Shown in pieces: positions 43,013 through 52,296 of a stretch of DNA of 64,000 bases. The notes under the pieces are model-generated. The model did not search any database. It was not told the DNA's origin and worked only from the letters and a program-made list of their open reading frames with translations. Numbering within the stretch: the first letter of the stretch is position 1; the number at the start of each line of letters is the position of its first letter. A program made the translations under genes and the position numbers. The stretch is from contig NZ_FNSR01000002.1 in the NCBI RefSeq assembly GCF_900104845.1, forward strand, positions 1,364,001 through 1,428,000, in the 5' to 3' direction. This DNA comes from Paraburkholderia caballeronis (GTDB lineage: Bacteria > Pseudomonadota > Gammaproteobacteria > Burkholderiales > Burkholderiaceae).

Positions 43013-44725
43013 ATGACCCGCAACACACGTTCCGCGCAAGCCTTCCTCGACGCACGCGATCTGCTGCTGCGTCATCGCACCGACTACGAACGCGCGTATC
43101 GCGAGTTCGAATGGCCGAAGCTCGACACGTTCAACTGGGCGCTCGACTACTTCGACGTCATCGCGCGCGGCAACGACAACCCCGCGTTATGGATCGTCGA
43201 CGACCCGGCCGGCGGCGGCACGCGGCTGTCGTTCGCGCAGATGGCGGAACGCTCGTCGCGGATGGCGAACTTCCTGCGCGAACACGGCGTCGCGCGCGGC
43301 GACCGTCTGCTGCTGATGCTGCCGAACCGCGTCGAGTTATGGGACGTGATGCTCGCCGCGATGAAGCTCGGCGCGGTCGTGCTGCCCGCAACCACGCAAC
43401 TGTCGCCCGACGACGTGCGCGAGCGCGTCGAAGCGGGTGGCGCGCGTTTTGTCGTCGTCGATGCGGCCGAACTCGCGAAGTTCGACGCGCTCGATGCGAG
43501 CGTGAAACGCATCGCGGTCGGCGCGCGGCCGGACGAGGCCGAAGGCTGGATCGACCTCGGCCGCGCATACGGCGCGAGTGCGTCGTTCGAGCCGGACGGC
43601 CCGACGAACGCGACCGACCCGCTGCTGCTGTATTTCACGTCGGGCACCACGTCGAAGCCGAAGCTCGTCGAGCACACGCACGAGAGCTACCCGGTCGGCC
43701 ATCTGTCGACGATGTACTGGGTCGGGCTGCAACCGGGCGACGTGCACTGGAACATCAGCTCGCCGGGCTGGGCGAAACACGCGTGGAGCTGCTTCTTCGC
43801 GCCATGGAATGCGCAGGCGTGCGTGTTCGTCTACAACTACGCGCGCTTCGTGCCGAAGGACACGCTGACCGCGCTCGTCCAATGCGGCGTCACCACGTTG
43901 TGCGCGCCGCCGACCGTGTGGCGGATGCTCGTGCAGGAGCCGCTCGCGTCGTATCCGGTGAAACTGCGCGAGATCGTCGGCGCGGGCGAGCCGCTGAATC
44001 CGGAGATCATCGAGCGCGTGCGGCACGCGTGGGGCATCACGATCCGCGACGGCTACGGGCAGACCGAAACGACCTGCCAGATCGGCAATTCGCCGGGCCA
44101 GCCGGTCGTCGCGGGATCGATGGGGCGGCCGCTGCCCGGCTATCGAGTCGAACTGGTCGATGCGGACGACCAGCCGGTCGCCGAGGGCGAAATCGCGCTG
44201 CCGCTCGCGCATCGGCCGCTCGGGCTGATGACCGGCTACGCGAACAACGCGAAGGCGACGGAGTACGCGATGCGCAACGGCTACTACCACACGTCCGATG
44301 TCGCGCTGCGCCGCGACGACGGCTATTACGTGTACGTCGGCCGCGCGGACGACGTGTTCAAGTCGTCCGACTACCGGTTGAGTCCGTTCGAGCTGGAGAG
44401 CGTGCTGATCGAGCACGAGGCGATCGCGGAAGCGGCGGTCGTGCCGAGCGCGGACGCGCTGCGGCTGTCGGTGCCGAAGGCGTTCGTCACCGTGCGGCAG
44501 GGTTACGAGATCGGCCCGGAACTCGCGCGCGCGGTGTTCCGTTTCTCGCGCGAAAAACTCGCGCCGTACAAGCGTATTCGCCGGCTGCAATTCAGCGATC
44601 TGCCGAAGACGATCTCCGGCAAGATTCGCCGCGTCGAACTGCGCCGCCGCGAAATGGAGCGCGGCGCGGAACCGGCGCGGCTGCCCGGCGAATACTGGGA
44701 AGAAGATTTTCCCGACCTGCGCTGA
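43013..44725 (+). CDS. Acyl-CoA synthetase (AMP-forming), 570 aa
   Basis: ANL-superfamily ligase activating a carboxylic acid via acyl-adenylate. The P-loop YFTSGTTSKPKLVEHTH, DGYGQTETTC (adenine site), YHTSDVALRRDDGYYVYVGRADD and the catalytic lysine in LPKTISGKIRR are all present. Its N-terminus (FEWPKLDTFNWALDYFDVIA) resembles medium-chain and branched acid ligases. In this cluster it may activate isobutyrate or a related acid. AAGGAG lies upstream of ATG 43013. Separated by 334 bases, mostly heptamer array, from the next gene. Confidence 0.88.
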   Translation: MTRNTRSAQAFLDARDLLLRHRTDYERAYREFEWPKLDTFNWALDYFDVIARGNDNPALWIVDDPAGGGTRLSFAQMAERSSRMANFLREHGVARGDRLLLMLPNRVELWDVMLAAMKLGAVVLPATTQLSPDDVRERVEAGGARFVVVDAAELAKFDALDASVKRIAVGARPDEAEGWIDLGRAYGASASFEPDGPTNATDPLLLYFTSGTTSKPKLVEHTHESYPVGHLSTMYWVGLQPGDVHWNISSPGWAKHAWSCFFAPWNAQACVFVYNYARFVPKDTLTALVQCGVTTLCAPPTVWRMLVQEPLASYPVKLREIVGAGEPLNPEIIERVRHAWGITIRDGYGQTETTCQIGNSPGQPVVAGSMGRPLPGYRVELVDADDQPVAEGEIALPLAHRPLGLMTGYANNAKATEYAMRNGYYHTSDVALRRDDGYYVYVGRADDVFKSSDYRLSPFELESVLIEHEAIAEAAVVPSADALRLSVPKAFVTVRQGYEIGPELARAVFRFSREKLAPYKRIRRLQFSDLPKTISGKIRRVELRRREMERGAEPARLPGEYWEEDFPDLR

Positions 44726-44728
44726 TCG

Positions 44729-44938
<210 letters not shown>

Positions 44939-45059
44939 AAAACGCGCTACGGCGCGACACGCATGCAATACGACGCGTGCGGCTTCCCGCCGCGCACATT
45001 CGCGCGAACGCGGGTAGCCCGGCTCGCGCGTCCATGCCACTGATCGACGGAGACCCCCC

Positions 45060-45851
45060 ATGATCGAATTCGAATTCACGCACGGCGGCGCGGTGGCCGT
45101 CGTCACGCTGGCGCGTCCGCCCGCGAACGCGTTCACGCCCGATGGGCTGCGCCAGTTGCAGCAGGTCGTCGAGGCGTTCGACGCGCAACCGCAGGTGCGC
45201 GCGGTCGTCGTCACCGGCAGCGGCCCGAAGTTCTTCAGCGCGGGCGCGGATCTGAACACGTTCGCGTCGGGCGACCGCGACGTCGCGCGCGACGCGGCAT
45301 CCGCGTTCGGCTCGGCATTCGAGGCGTTGCAGAACGCGCGGCCGGTCGTGATCGCGGCGATCAACGGTTATGCGATGGGCGGCGGCCTCGAATGCGCGCT
45401 CGCATGCGACATCCGCGTCGCGGAAGAGCACGCGCTGCTCGCGTTGCCCGAAACGGCGGTCGGGCTGCTGCCGTGCGGCTGCGGCACGCAGACGCTGCCG
45501 TGGCTCGTCGGCGAAGGCTGGGCGAAGCGGATCATCCTGACCGGCGAACGTGTCGACGCGGCGACCGCGCTGCGCATCGGGCTCGTCGAGGAGGTCGTGC
45601 CGACCGGCGGCGCGCGCGACGCCGCGCTCGCGATGGCCGCGCGCGTCGCGTCGCTGAGCCCGCAGGCGGTGTCGTTCAGCAAGACGCTGATCCATCAGGC
45701 GCGCAACGGCGTGCCGCGTTCGGCGGCGCTCGCGGTCGAGCGCGAACGCTTCGTCGATCTGGCCGGCTCGGCCGATCAGCGCGAAGGCGTGAACGCGTTC
45801 CTCGAAAAGCGCGCGCCGCGCTGGGGCACCGCGACGGAGGGCAACGCATGA
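45060..45851 (+). CDS. Enoyl-CoA hydratase, 263 aa
   Basis: Crotonase-fold hydratase. SAGADLNTFASGD forms the first oxyanion-hole segment, YAMGGGLECALACD includes the first catalytic Glu, and LLALPETAVGLLPCGCGTQTLPWLVG includes the second Glu and the typical GxGGTQ-like loop (here GCGTQ). In the valine pathway it would hydrate methacrylyl-CoA to 3-hydroxyisobutyryl-CoA. Its TGA overlaps the next start by four bases (ATGA), giving translational coupling with the hydrolase. Confidence 0.88.
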   Translation: MIEFEFTHGGAVAVVTLARPPANAFTPDGLRQLQQVVEAFDAQPQVRAVVVTGSGPKFFSAGADLNTFASGDRDVARDAASAFGSAFEALQNARPVVIAAINGYAMGGGLECALACDIRVAEEHALLALPETAVGLLPCGCGTQTLPWLVGEGWAKRIILTGERVDAATALRIGLVEEVVPTGGARDAALAMAARVASLSPQAVSFSKTLIHQARNGVPRSAALAVERERFVDLAGSADQREGVNAFLEKRAPRWGTATEGNA

Positions 45852-46999
45852 GCGCGACGCCGGCCACGATGGATAAGAACGAAGCGCAAAACGACGTGCT
45901 GTTTCGCGTCGTGAATCGCGTCGCGATCGTCACGCTGAATCGTCCGGCCGCGCTCAATGCGCTGTCGCCCACGATGGTGCGCGACCTCGCGGCGCTGCTC
46001 GACCGGGTGCGCAACGACGACCACATCGTCGCGATGGTGCTGAACGGCGCGGGGCAGAAGGGTTTCTGCGCGGGCGGCGACGTGCGCGCGCTGTATCGCC
46101 TCGCGTGCGACCGCGAACGCGACGGCGACGCCGGCTGGCTGCAATTCTTCCTCGACGAATACCGGCTCGATTACGCGCTGCACACGTTGTCGAAGCCGCT
46201 TGTCGCGCTGCTCGACGGCGTGACGATGGGCGGCGGAATGGGGCTCGGCCAGGCGGCGCGGCTGCGCGTCGCGACGACGCGCTCGAAGATCGCGATGCCG
46301 GAGACGCGCATCGGCATGCTGCCGGACGTCGGCGCGACGCGTTTCCTCGCGGCGATGCCGGTCGAGACGGAACTATACGTCGGGCTGACCGGCGCGCTGC
46401 TGACCGGCGCGGACGCGGTGCAGTGCGGACTGGCGGACGCGTGCGTGTCCGGCGAATGGCTGGACGGTTTCGAGGACCGGCTGCAACGGATGCCGCTGCA
46501 CGATGACGACCTGCCAGCCGCGTTGCGGCGCGTATTCGTGCCGATGGACAACGACGTCGCGCAGACGGGCGCGCTCGCTTCGCTCGCGCCGCTGATTGGC
46601 CGCCACTTCGACCGTCATGCGGACGTCGCGCGGATCGTCGCGACGTTGCGGGCGGATCTCGAACGCGATCCGCCGGCCTCGGAGCGCGACTGGCTGAACG
46701 CGACGCTCGATGCGCTCACGCATTATTCGCCGACGATGCTCGCGGTCACGCGCGAGGCGTTGCTGCGCGGCCGGCAGATGTCGCTGGCCGACTGCTTCCG
46801 GATGGAACTCGGCATCGTCTCGCGCGCGATCGAAGAGGGCGACTTCTGCGAAGGCGTGCGCGCGCATCTGGTGGACAAGGACCGCGCGCCGCGCTGGGCG
46901 CCCGCGACGCTCGCCGAAGTGCGGCCCGAGCGTGTGCGCCATTTCCTCGTGTCGCCGTGGTGGGCCGGCACGCATCCGCTCGCGGACCTGGGCGGCTGA
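45848..46999 (+). CDS. 3-hydroxyisobutyryl-CoA hydrolase, 383 aa
   Basis: Crotonase-fold thioesterase that releases 3-hydroxyisobutyrate in valine catabolism. KGFCAGGDVRALY, MGGGMGLGQAARLRVAT, AMPETRIGMLPDVGATRFL and the C-terminal VRAHLVDKDRAPRWAPATL are the usual landmarks of the family, longer than hydratases by about 120 residues. It overlaps the hydratase gene by four bases. mmsA and mmsB, which would finish the pathway, are not in this window. Confidence 0.92.
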   Translation: MSATPATMDKNEAQNDVLFRVVNRVAIVTLNRPAALNALSPTMVRDLAALLDRVRNDDHIVAMVLNGAGQKGFCAGGDVRALYRLACDRERDGDAGWLQFFLDEYRLDYALHTLSKPLVALLDGVTMGGGMGLGQAARLRVATTRSKIAMPETRIGMLPDVGATRFLAAMPVETELYVGLTGALLTGADAVQCGLADACVSGEWLDGFEDRLQRMPLHDDDLPAALRRVFVPMDNDVAQTGALASLAPLIGRHFDRHADVARIVATLRADLERDPPASERDWLNATLDALTHYSPTMLAVTREALLRGRQMSLADCFRMELGIVSRAIEEGDFCEGVRAHLVDKDRAPRWAPATLAEVRPERVRHFLVSPWWAGTHPLADLGG

Positions 47000-47034
47000 C
47001 GGCGCAACGACGACGCAACGGCAACGACAACGCG

Positions 47035-47643
47035 TCAGGGTTGCGGCGCGCTGCTCCCGGTCACCGCCGGCGGCGTCGCCTGCACCTCGAACGGTTCGCC
47101 GGTCGCGAAGAACGTGCCGCCCGCGACGTAGTGGCAGGTCCGCAGTTCGGGCGTCGCTTCGAAGTGCCAGCGGTTGTGCGAGTACACGCGCGAGTCCGCG
47201 TACGCGGCGACGACTTCCGCGAGGATCAGGTCGTGGCGCTGCGCGTCGTCCGGAATCACCTTGCATTCGAACCAGGCTACGCAGTCCGCGAGCATCGGCA
47301 CGTCGATCTGCCGGCCGCGAAACGTGCGCAGGTCGAACGCCGCGAACTTGTCGATCTCGACGCCGTTGCTCGTGCCGACCGCGAGCGTCTGCCGCGCGAA
47401 CGCGACGGCCGGCAACTGCAAACCGAACACGCCGCTCGCCTCGACGAGGCGGCGCGTCAGCGTGTGGCTGTCGATCACGACGACGACCTTCGGCGGATCG
47501 AAGTCGAGCGGCATCGCCCACGACGCGGACATCACGTTCGCGCGTCCGTCGTGCTGGCTCGTGACGATCGTCACGGGACCGTGGTTCAGCAGGCGCGTGC
47601 AGCGCGCGAGTTCGACGTCCTGGCGATGGTTGTCGGTGTTCAT
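47035..47643 (-). CDS. Flavin reductase-like protein, 202 aa
   Basis: FMN-binding split-barrel of the DIM6/NTAB type. NHGPVTIVTSQHDGRANVMSASWAMPLDFDPPKVVVVID carries the flavin-binding strand and loop, and WFECKVIPDDAQRHDLILAEVVAAYADSRVY the typical histidine-containing C-terminal part. It would reduce flavin or act on an unknown small molecule in the cytoplasm. It converges with the hydrolase gene with 35 bases between the stops and no clear terminator there. Confidence 0.87.
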   Translation of the reverse strand: MNTDNHRQDVELARCTRLLNHGPVTIVTSQHDGRANVMSASWAMPLDFDPPKVVVVIDSHTLTRRLVEASGVFGLQLPAVAFARQTLAVGTSNGVEIDKFAAFDLRTFRGRQIDVPMLADCVAWFECKVIPDDAQRHDLILAEVVAAYADSRVYSHNRWHFEATPELRTCHYVAGGTFFATGEPFEVQATPPAVTGSSAPQP

Positions 47644-47689
47644 CGTGGGTTCCTTGTCGAGGATGCGTGAAGGGTTGCGCGGCGCGGGT

Positions 47690-49102
47690 TCAATCGAGCG
47701 TTTCGCGGTTTTCGGTTTCGTTCGCGGCGGGCTGCGATGCGCGGCGTGGGCGGGGCGCGCTCCGCTCGATGCGGGCCAGCGCGCGGCTGCGCGGCTGCGC
47801 GATCCAGCGTTGTGTCGCGACCGCGCCGGCGACCGCGAGCAGCATCGGTATCGCGAGATCGTGGTTCACGTGCGTGAATTCGAGCACCAGCACGATCGCG
47901 GTGACGGGCATCTGCATCGACGCCGCGAGAAACGCGGCCGCGCCGACGATTGCGAACGCGCCCGGCGACAGCCCCGGCCACAGATGATTCGCGAGGCCGC
48001 CGATCACGATCGCGAGCAGCGCGCCGTTCGCGAGCCCCGGCGTCAGCAGCCCGCCTTTCGCGCCGGCGCGCAGCGTCGTCGTCGTGATCAGCACTTTCAG
48101 CGCGAGCAGCGTCGCCGCGAGACCGATGCCGAGGTCGTCGGCGAAGCTCAGTCCCGCCGGCCCCTTGCCGTTGCCGAGCAGTTGCGGAAACGGAATCGCG
48201 AGCAGCCCGATCGCCGCGAAGTTCGCGAGCGCGAACGCGGGCAGCCGCCAGTCCTTCGGCGACGCTTCGCGCGCGCGGCTCGTCAGTTGCGCGAATCCAT
48301 GCGCGGCCGCGCCGAACAGCGGCCCGCACAGCGCGGACCCCAGCAGCAGATGCGCATCGACCGCATACGCGGGCACGTGGTACTGCTGCTCGTCGCCCAG
48401 CCCGATCCACGCGACGACCGCCGCGATCGACGACGTGGTCAGCGCCGGAATCACGGCGGACCACGCGAACGTGCCGAGCAGCACTTCGAGCACGAACACC
48501 GCGCCGCCGAGCGGCACGTTGTAGACGGCCGCGAGCCCCGCCCCCGCGCCGCACGCGATCATCACGCGGCGCTCGGCGGCGGTGAGGCCGGTGCGCTTCG
48601 ACAGCCAGCTCGCGAACACCGCGCCGACTTCGCGCGGCGCGACTTCGCGGCCGAGCGGCGAGCCCATCGCGACGGTGACGATCTGCAGCAGCGCATGCAC
48701 GAGCGTGGACAACACCGGCATTCTCGCGCCGCCCGGCTTCAGCGCGGCCGCGATGCCGACGAGCGGGCGGCCGAACCGGTACAGCGCCCACCAGCCGCCG
48801 CCGGCGATCGCGCCGCATGCGATCACCACCGCGACGCGGCGCGCGGGCGACGTGCCGGTCACCCCTTGCAGGAAGGTTTCGCGGCTGATCACATGCGCCT
48901 CGCTGTAGCCGTAGGCGAGGTGCTGCACTTCATGCAGCAGCAGCGCGAGCAGCATCCCGCCGAGGCCCGCGCCGATGCCGGTCAGCACCGTGACGACCGC
49001 CAGCGTGACGAACGGGCTGCGCGGCGGCGGCCGGTCGGTGGCGGCGCGCGGTCGGGTATCGGCTGAACCGGTTGAACCGGCGGAACGGGGCAGGGGGCGC
49101 AT
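47690..49102 (-). CDS. ClC family chloride channel or exchanger, 470 aa
   Basis: About ten helices. The gating-glutamate motif is present as MGSPLGREVAPREVGAVFA (canonical GREGP altered to GREVAP), and GAKGGLLTPGLANGALL matches the third filter motif. The first filter motif GSGIP is not seen; the corresponding region reads KPGGARMPVLST, so ion selectivity may differ from classic ClC proteins. The N-terminal 30 residues and the C-terminal 50 are polar and probably disordered. It lies 46 bases upstream of the flavin reductase gene on the same strand. Confidence 0.85.
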   Translation of the reverse strand: MRPLPRSAGSTGSADTRPRAATDRPPPRSPFVTLAVVTVLTGIGAGLGGMLLALLLHEVQHLAYGYSEAHVISRETFLQGVTGTSPARRVAVVIACGAIAGGGWWALYRFGRPLVGIAAALKPGGARMPVLSTLVHALLQIVTVAMGSPLGREVAPREVGAVFASWLSKRTGLTAAERRVMIACGAGAGLAAVYNVPLGGAVFVLEVLLGTFAWSAVIPALTTSSIAAVVAWIGLGDEQQYHVPAYAVDAHLLLGSALCGPLFGAAAHGFAQLTSRAREASPKDWRLPAFALANFAAIGLLAIPFPQLLGNGKGPAGLSFADDLGIGLAATLLALKVLITTTTLRAGAKGGLLTPGLANGALLAIVIGGLANHLWPGLSPGAFAIVGAAAFLAASMQMPVTAIVLVLEFTHVNHDLAIPMLLAVAGAVATQRWIAQPRSRALARIERSAPRPRRASQPAANETENRETLD

Positions 49103-49280
49103 GCGGGTTGCGGTCGCTTCGATCGGGCAACGGGCCTTTCGGCCGGAACGGCGGTTTCGCGCGGCGGCTGCTTCTCTCCGAAGCGCGCCGCGCGACGAGG
49201 TCCGCGCTTCGGCGCATTGTAGCCAGCCGAAAGGGGCGCTGTCGTGTCGGGCGGCAGGTGCCGCGCGCTCGCAGGCTGGA

Positions 49281-49306
49281 AACGAAAACGCCGCGCAAAG
49301 CGCGGC
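49281..49306 (-). terminator. Hairpin terminator downstream of ppnP
   Basis: Read on -, ACGCCGCGC and GCGCGGCGT form a nine-bp stem around TTT, followed by TTTTCGTTT. It lies 66 bases past the ppnP stop on the same strand, so it should end that transcript. Confidence 0.75.
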
Positions 49307-49372
49307 GTGGTTCTCTCTGTCGGGTCACGGCGCGAGCCGCGACCGTCCCGCTTCAGGCGACGCGATGCGGGT

Positions 49373-49693
49373 TCACAGATAGCTGCACACGTAATCGAGC
49401 GTCTCGATCACGTCGATGTCGAAGCGGCTCTTGCCTGGCACCGAGAACGTGTCTCCCGCGCCGTAGGTCTGCCATTCGCTGCTGCCGTCGAGCCGGATGC
49501 GGCACTGGCCGGCCTGCACTTCCATCAGTTCCGGCGCATCGGTGCCGAAGTTCAGCGTGCCCGGCAGGATCACGCCGAGCGTCTTGCGGCTGCCGTCCGC
49601 GAACAGCACGGTATGCGACACGCACTTGCCGTCGAAATAGACGTTGGCGCGCTTGACGACGGAGACCTGGTCGAACTGCGTTGCGGCCGTCAT
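49373..49693 (-). CDS. ppnP: Pyrimidine/purine nucleoside phosphorylase, 106 aa
   Basis: Small cupin-fold protein of the PpnP (YaiE, DUF1255) family, which phosphorolyses several ribonucleosides in E. coli. Signatures are [45 protein letters not shown] and [19 protein letters not shown]. Length is normal. It lies 157 bases downstream of the encapsulin gene on the same strand; whether they share an mRNA is unclear. Confidence 0.93.
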   Translation of the reverse strand: MTAATQFDQVSVVKRANVYFDGKCVSHTVLFADGSRKTLGVILPGTLNFGTDAPELMEVQAGQCRIRLDGSSEWQTYGAGDTFSVPGKSRFDIDVIETLDYVCSYL

Positions 49694-49850
49694 GGAAATT
49701 CCCCCTGGGTGTTGGTTAGCCGTGTGAGTGAAAGCGTGGCGCGCGGCGCGCGCGGCAAGGCCGTCATCATACCGGCCCGCGCGCGGCGCGCGACGGAAAA
49801 CCGCGCGGCGGGGAAGGTCGCGGACGGATGGGGAGCCGTCCGCGCATCGG

Positions 49851-50651
49851 TCATTCCGGCTTCACGGCCACCGACGCTTCGGTGGTCAGCAGCAGGAACG
49901 TGAAGCTCTCTTGCAGATACAGGCGCACCGTCGTGTCGGTGTGGCTCAGATAACCGATCGACACGTCCTGGCCGAGATGCAGCGCGAAGTCGCCGCCGCG
50001 CGTCGTCAGGATGCTGCCGCCGACGATCGCGGGCGCCCAGATGATCTCGCCGTTCACGAGCCGGCGGATGTGTTCGAGGATCGGGTAACCCTGGTCGCTC
50101 GCCTCGCTGACCGCCGTGTACGCGTCCGAGCCGAGCAGCACCGTGTACGGGCCGTCCACGCCTTGCAGCCGAAGCTGTTCGAGCGCCTTCGCGATCACGT
50201 TCGGATAGTCGGCGATGTCGGCCGGCAGCGGCAGCACCGGGTTCGACGTGCCTTCGCGGATGCCGGTGATCTGCGCGGCCTTGTAGCCGTCGAAGATCGC
50301 GCGGTCTTCCGCATACGCGAGGCGCGTCGCCGCGTCCTTCGCCGGCTGCCAGTCCGAGTCCTCCGCGCCGCGCTCGACGTCGTCGATCGCATCGCGCGAC
50401 AGTTCGAACGGCACGCGCAGTTCGACCACCGACTTCACCTCGCGCTGGCGCGCGCGAATGCCGTCGAGCGGCGCCTCGATGCCGTTCTGATGGCCGGTGC
50501 CGACCGCCGCGAGCGCGGCGCCGCACGGCCCGTTCACGTCCACGACGCGCCGGCCCGCGAGCGAGCGCTTGAACGTGCGGGACACTTCTTCTTCGATCTG
50601 CGACCAGGCGGCCGACGAGATCGGCGCCAGTTCGCGATGCAGGTTATTCAT
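49851..50651 (-). CDS. Encapsulin shell protein, family 1, 266 aa
   Basis: HK97-fold protein that assembles into a protein nanocompartment. The start [39 protein letters not shown] and the end [32 protein letters not shown] are typical of family 1 encapsulins. The upstream gene encodes the peroxidase cargo, whose stop overlaps this start by eight bases. The shell should enclose the DyP enzyme in the cytoplasm. ATG 50651 is taken because the family begins there; ten more upstream codons are in frame. Confidence 0.94.
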   Translation of the reverse strand: MNNLHRELAPISSAAWSQIEEEVSRTFKRSLAGRRVVDVNGPCGAALAAVGTGHQNGIEAPLDGIRARQREVKSVVELRVPFELSRDAIDDVERGAEDSDWQPAKDAATRLAYAEDRAIFDGYKAAQITGIREGTSNPVLPLPADIADYPNVIAKALEQLRLQGVDGPYTVLLGSDAYTAVSEASDQGYPILEHIRRLVNGEIIWAPAIVGGSILTTRGGDFALHLGQDVSIGYLSHTDTTVRLYLQESFTFLLLTTEASVAVKPE

Positions 50652-51750
50652 ACCGGGGTGCTCCTTTGAGGGAACCGACATTCAGCGAGCCGTCGCCGGA
50701 CGGCGCGGCGTTCGCGGTGGAGGGGGAGGCCGCCGAAGCGGACGCCGCCGATACGGCCGCGGCGGCTTCGGCCGCGGCGGCGGACGGGTCGCGGTCGGCG
50801 AGCGCCTCGAACAGCGGCTGCGACGGCACGAAAAACAGCCCGCCCGTCACCGCGCGGCTGAAATCGAGCAGGCGGTCGTAGTTGCCGGGCGGCTGGCCGA
50901 CGAACATGTTTTCCAGCATCTGCTCGATCGGCTGCGGCGAGCGCGCATAGCCGATGAAGTACGTGCCGAACTCGCCGGAGCCGGGCCGGCCGAACGGCAT
51001 GTTGTCGCGCACGATCTTGATCTCGTCGCCGTCCGGCGTTTCGAGCGTCGTCAGCGAGCTATGCGACCAGGTGGGCTTCACCGTTTCGTCGAGTTCGATG
51101 TCCGACAGCTTCGTGCGGCCGATGATGCGCTCCTGCATCTCGACCGGCAGCGCGTTCCAGCCTTTCATGTCGTGCAGGTACTTCTGCACGAGCACGTAGC
51201 TGCCGCCCGCGAACGCCGGGTCGTCGTCGCCGATCACCGTGAAGTGCGCGGCCTCGCTGCCGCTCGGGTTCTCGGTGCCGTCGACGAAACCGATCATCGC
51301 GCGCATGTCGAAGTTGCGGAATCCGTGCACCTCGTCGACGGTCGTCACCGCGCCTTCGAGACGGTTCATCAACTGCGTCGCGAGTTCGAAGCACAGGTCC
51401 ATCTGGTCCGCGCGGATGTGCAGCAGCAGGTCGCCGGGCGTCGCGACCGCGACGCGCTCGCCGGAGCCGAACTCGCGGAACGGATGCAGTCCGGCCGGGC
51501 GCGGCTCGCCGAACAGCAGGTCCCACGCCTTCGAGCCGAAGCCGCACACGCAGCTGAGGTTGCCGGCCGGCACGCGCTTGCCGACCGAGCGCACGAGCGC
51601 GGCGACGTCCGCGCACCAGGCGCGCACCGTCGCACGGCTTTGCGGGTCGTCGTTGATCGTCGCGACGAGGAAGATCGCGCTGCGCGTGACGGAACTGGAA
51701 ACGGACTGCGGCTCGGGGGCGGCTGGCTGGGGCGTCATGGGGTCGGGCAT
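50644..51750 (-). CDS. Encapsulin-targeted DyP-type haem peroxidase, 368 aa
   Basis: Dye-decolourising peroxidase, B-type length. The GxxDG motif is GFVDG (154-158, Asp157 distal), the proximal haem ligand His230 is in TWSHSS, and the distal Arg248 is in KIVRDNMPFG. After the catalytic domain comes an alanine/serine-rich linker (about 320-355) and the C-terminal GDGSLNVGSLKG, which matches the encapsulin cargo-loading peptide. The gene precedes the shell gene and overlaps it by eight bases. It probably reduces peroxides inside the shell. Confidence 0.94.
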   Translation of the reverse strand: MPDPMTPQPAAPEPQSVSSSVTRSAIFLVATINDDPQSRATVRAWCADVAALVRSVGKRVPAGNLSCVCGFGSKAWDLLFGEPRPAGLHPFREFGSGERVAVATPGDLLLHIRADQMDLCFELATQLMNRLEGAVTTVDEVHGFRNFDMRAMIGFVDGTENPSGSEAAHFTVIGDDDPAFAGGSYVLVQKYLHDMKGWNALPVEMQERIIGRTKLSDIELDETVKPTWSHSSLTTLETPDGDEIKIVRDNMPFGRPGSGEFGTYFIGYARSPQPIEQMLENMFVGQPPGNYDRLLDFSRAVTGGLFFVPSQPLFEALADRDPSAAAAEAAAAVSAASASAASPSTANAAPSGDGSLNVGSLKGAPRYE

Positions 51751-51999
51751 GGCTCAGGCGTGATCGGGCGTGACCGGGACCGGCCGCCGGAGGTCTCCGG
51801 CGGCTCGGCGTGATTCGCATGATTCTTGTGGCCCCATAGTTTAACCAAACTGACGGGTGCGACGCTTGCACGGCATGCGCGCGTTCGCGCGGACCGCTGA
51901 GGAGCGTCATGCGGCGGGGTTTTGCGCGCGGCCTTCGCGCCGCGTCCGCGCGGGGGCGCCATGCTACGATCGCCGTATCTTCAGCCATGGAGACGCACG

Positions 52000-52296
52000 A
52001 TGTGGGACCACACCGAGCACGAAGGCTTCGAGATCTGGGTGCTGACGCTTCCCGCGTTCGGGCCGCGCTCGCCCGAGCCGCTGTTCCACTACAGCGCGTA
52101 CCTGTGCCGGCACGGCGCGGATGCGCATCTCGACGGGCAGAGCGTGCGTTTTCACGACCTGATGCGCAACTACTCCGGCGAGGACGCGGCGCTCGACGCC
52201 GCGTATGCGGAAGGCCGCCGCCGCATCGATCACTATCGCGCGACCGGGCGCTGGTCGGCCGGCGTCAGCGGCGATCGTCCGGGACCAGCAGCGTGA
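52000..52296 (+). CDS. Hypothetical protein, 98 aa
   Basis: Cytoplasmic, no signal peptide or membrane segment: MWDHTEHEGFEIWVLTLPAF, then PEPLFHYSAYLCRHGADAHLDGQSVRFHD and an acidic helix EDAALDAAYAEGRRRIDHYRATGRW. I do not recognise the family. GGAG lies upstream of ATG 52000. Divergent from the DyP gene, with 249 bases between the start codons, and its 3' end overlaps the convergent DedA-PAP2 gene by 32 bases, so antisense effects are possible. Confidence 0.68.
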   Translation: MWDHTEHEGFEIWVLTLPAFGPRSPEPLFHYSAYLCRHGADAHLDGQSVRFHDLMRNYSGEDAALDAAYAEGRRRIDHYRATGRWSAGVSGDRPGPAA

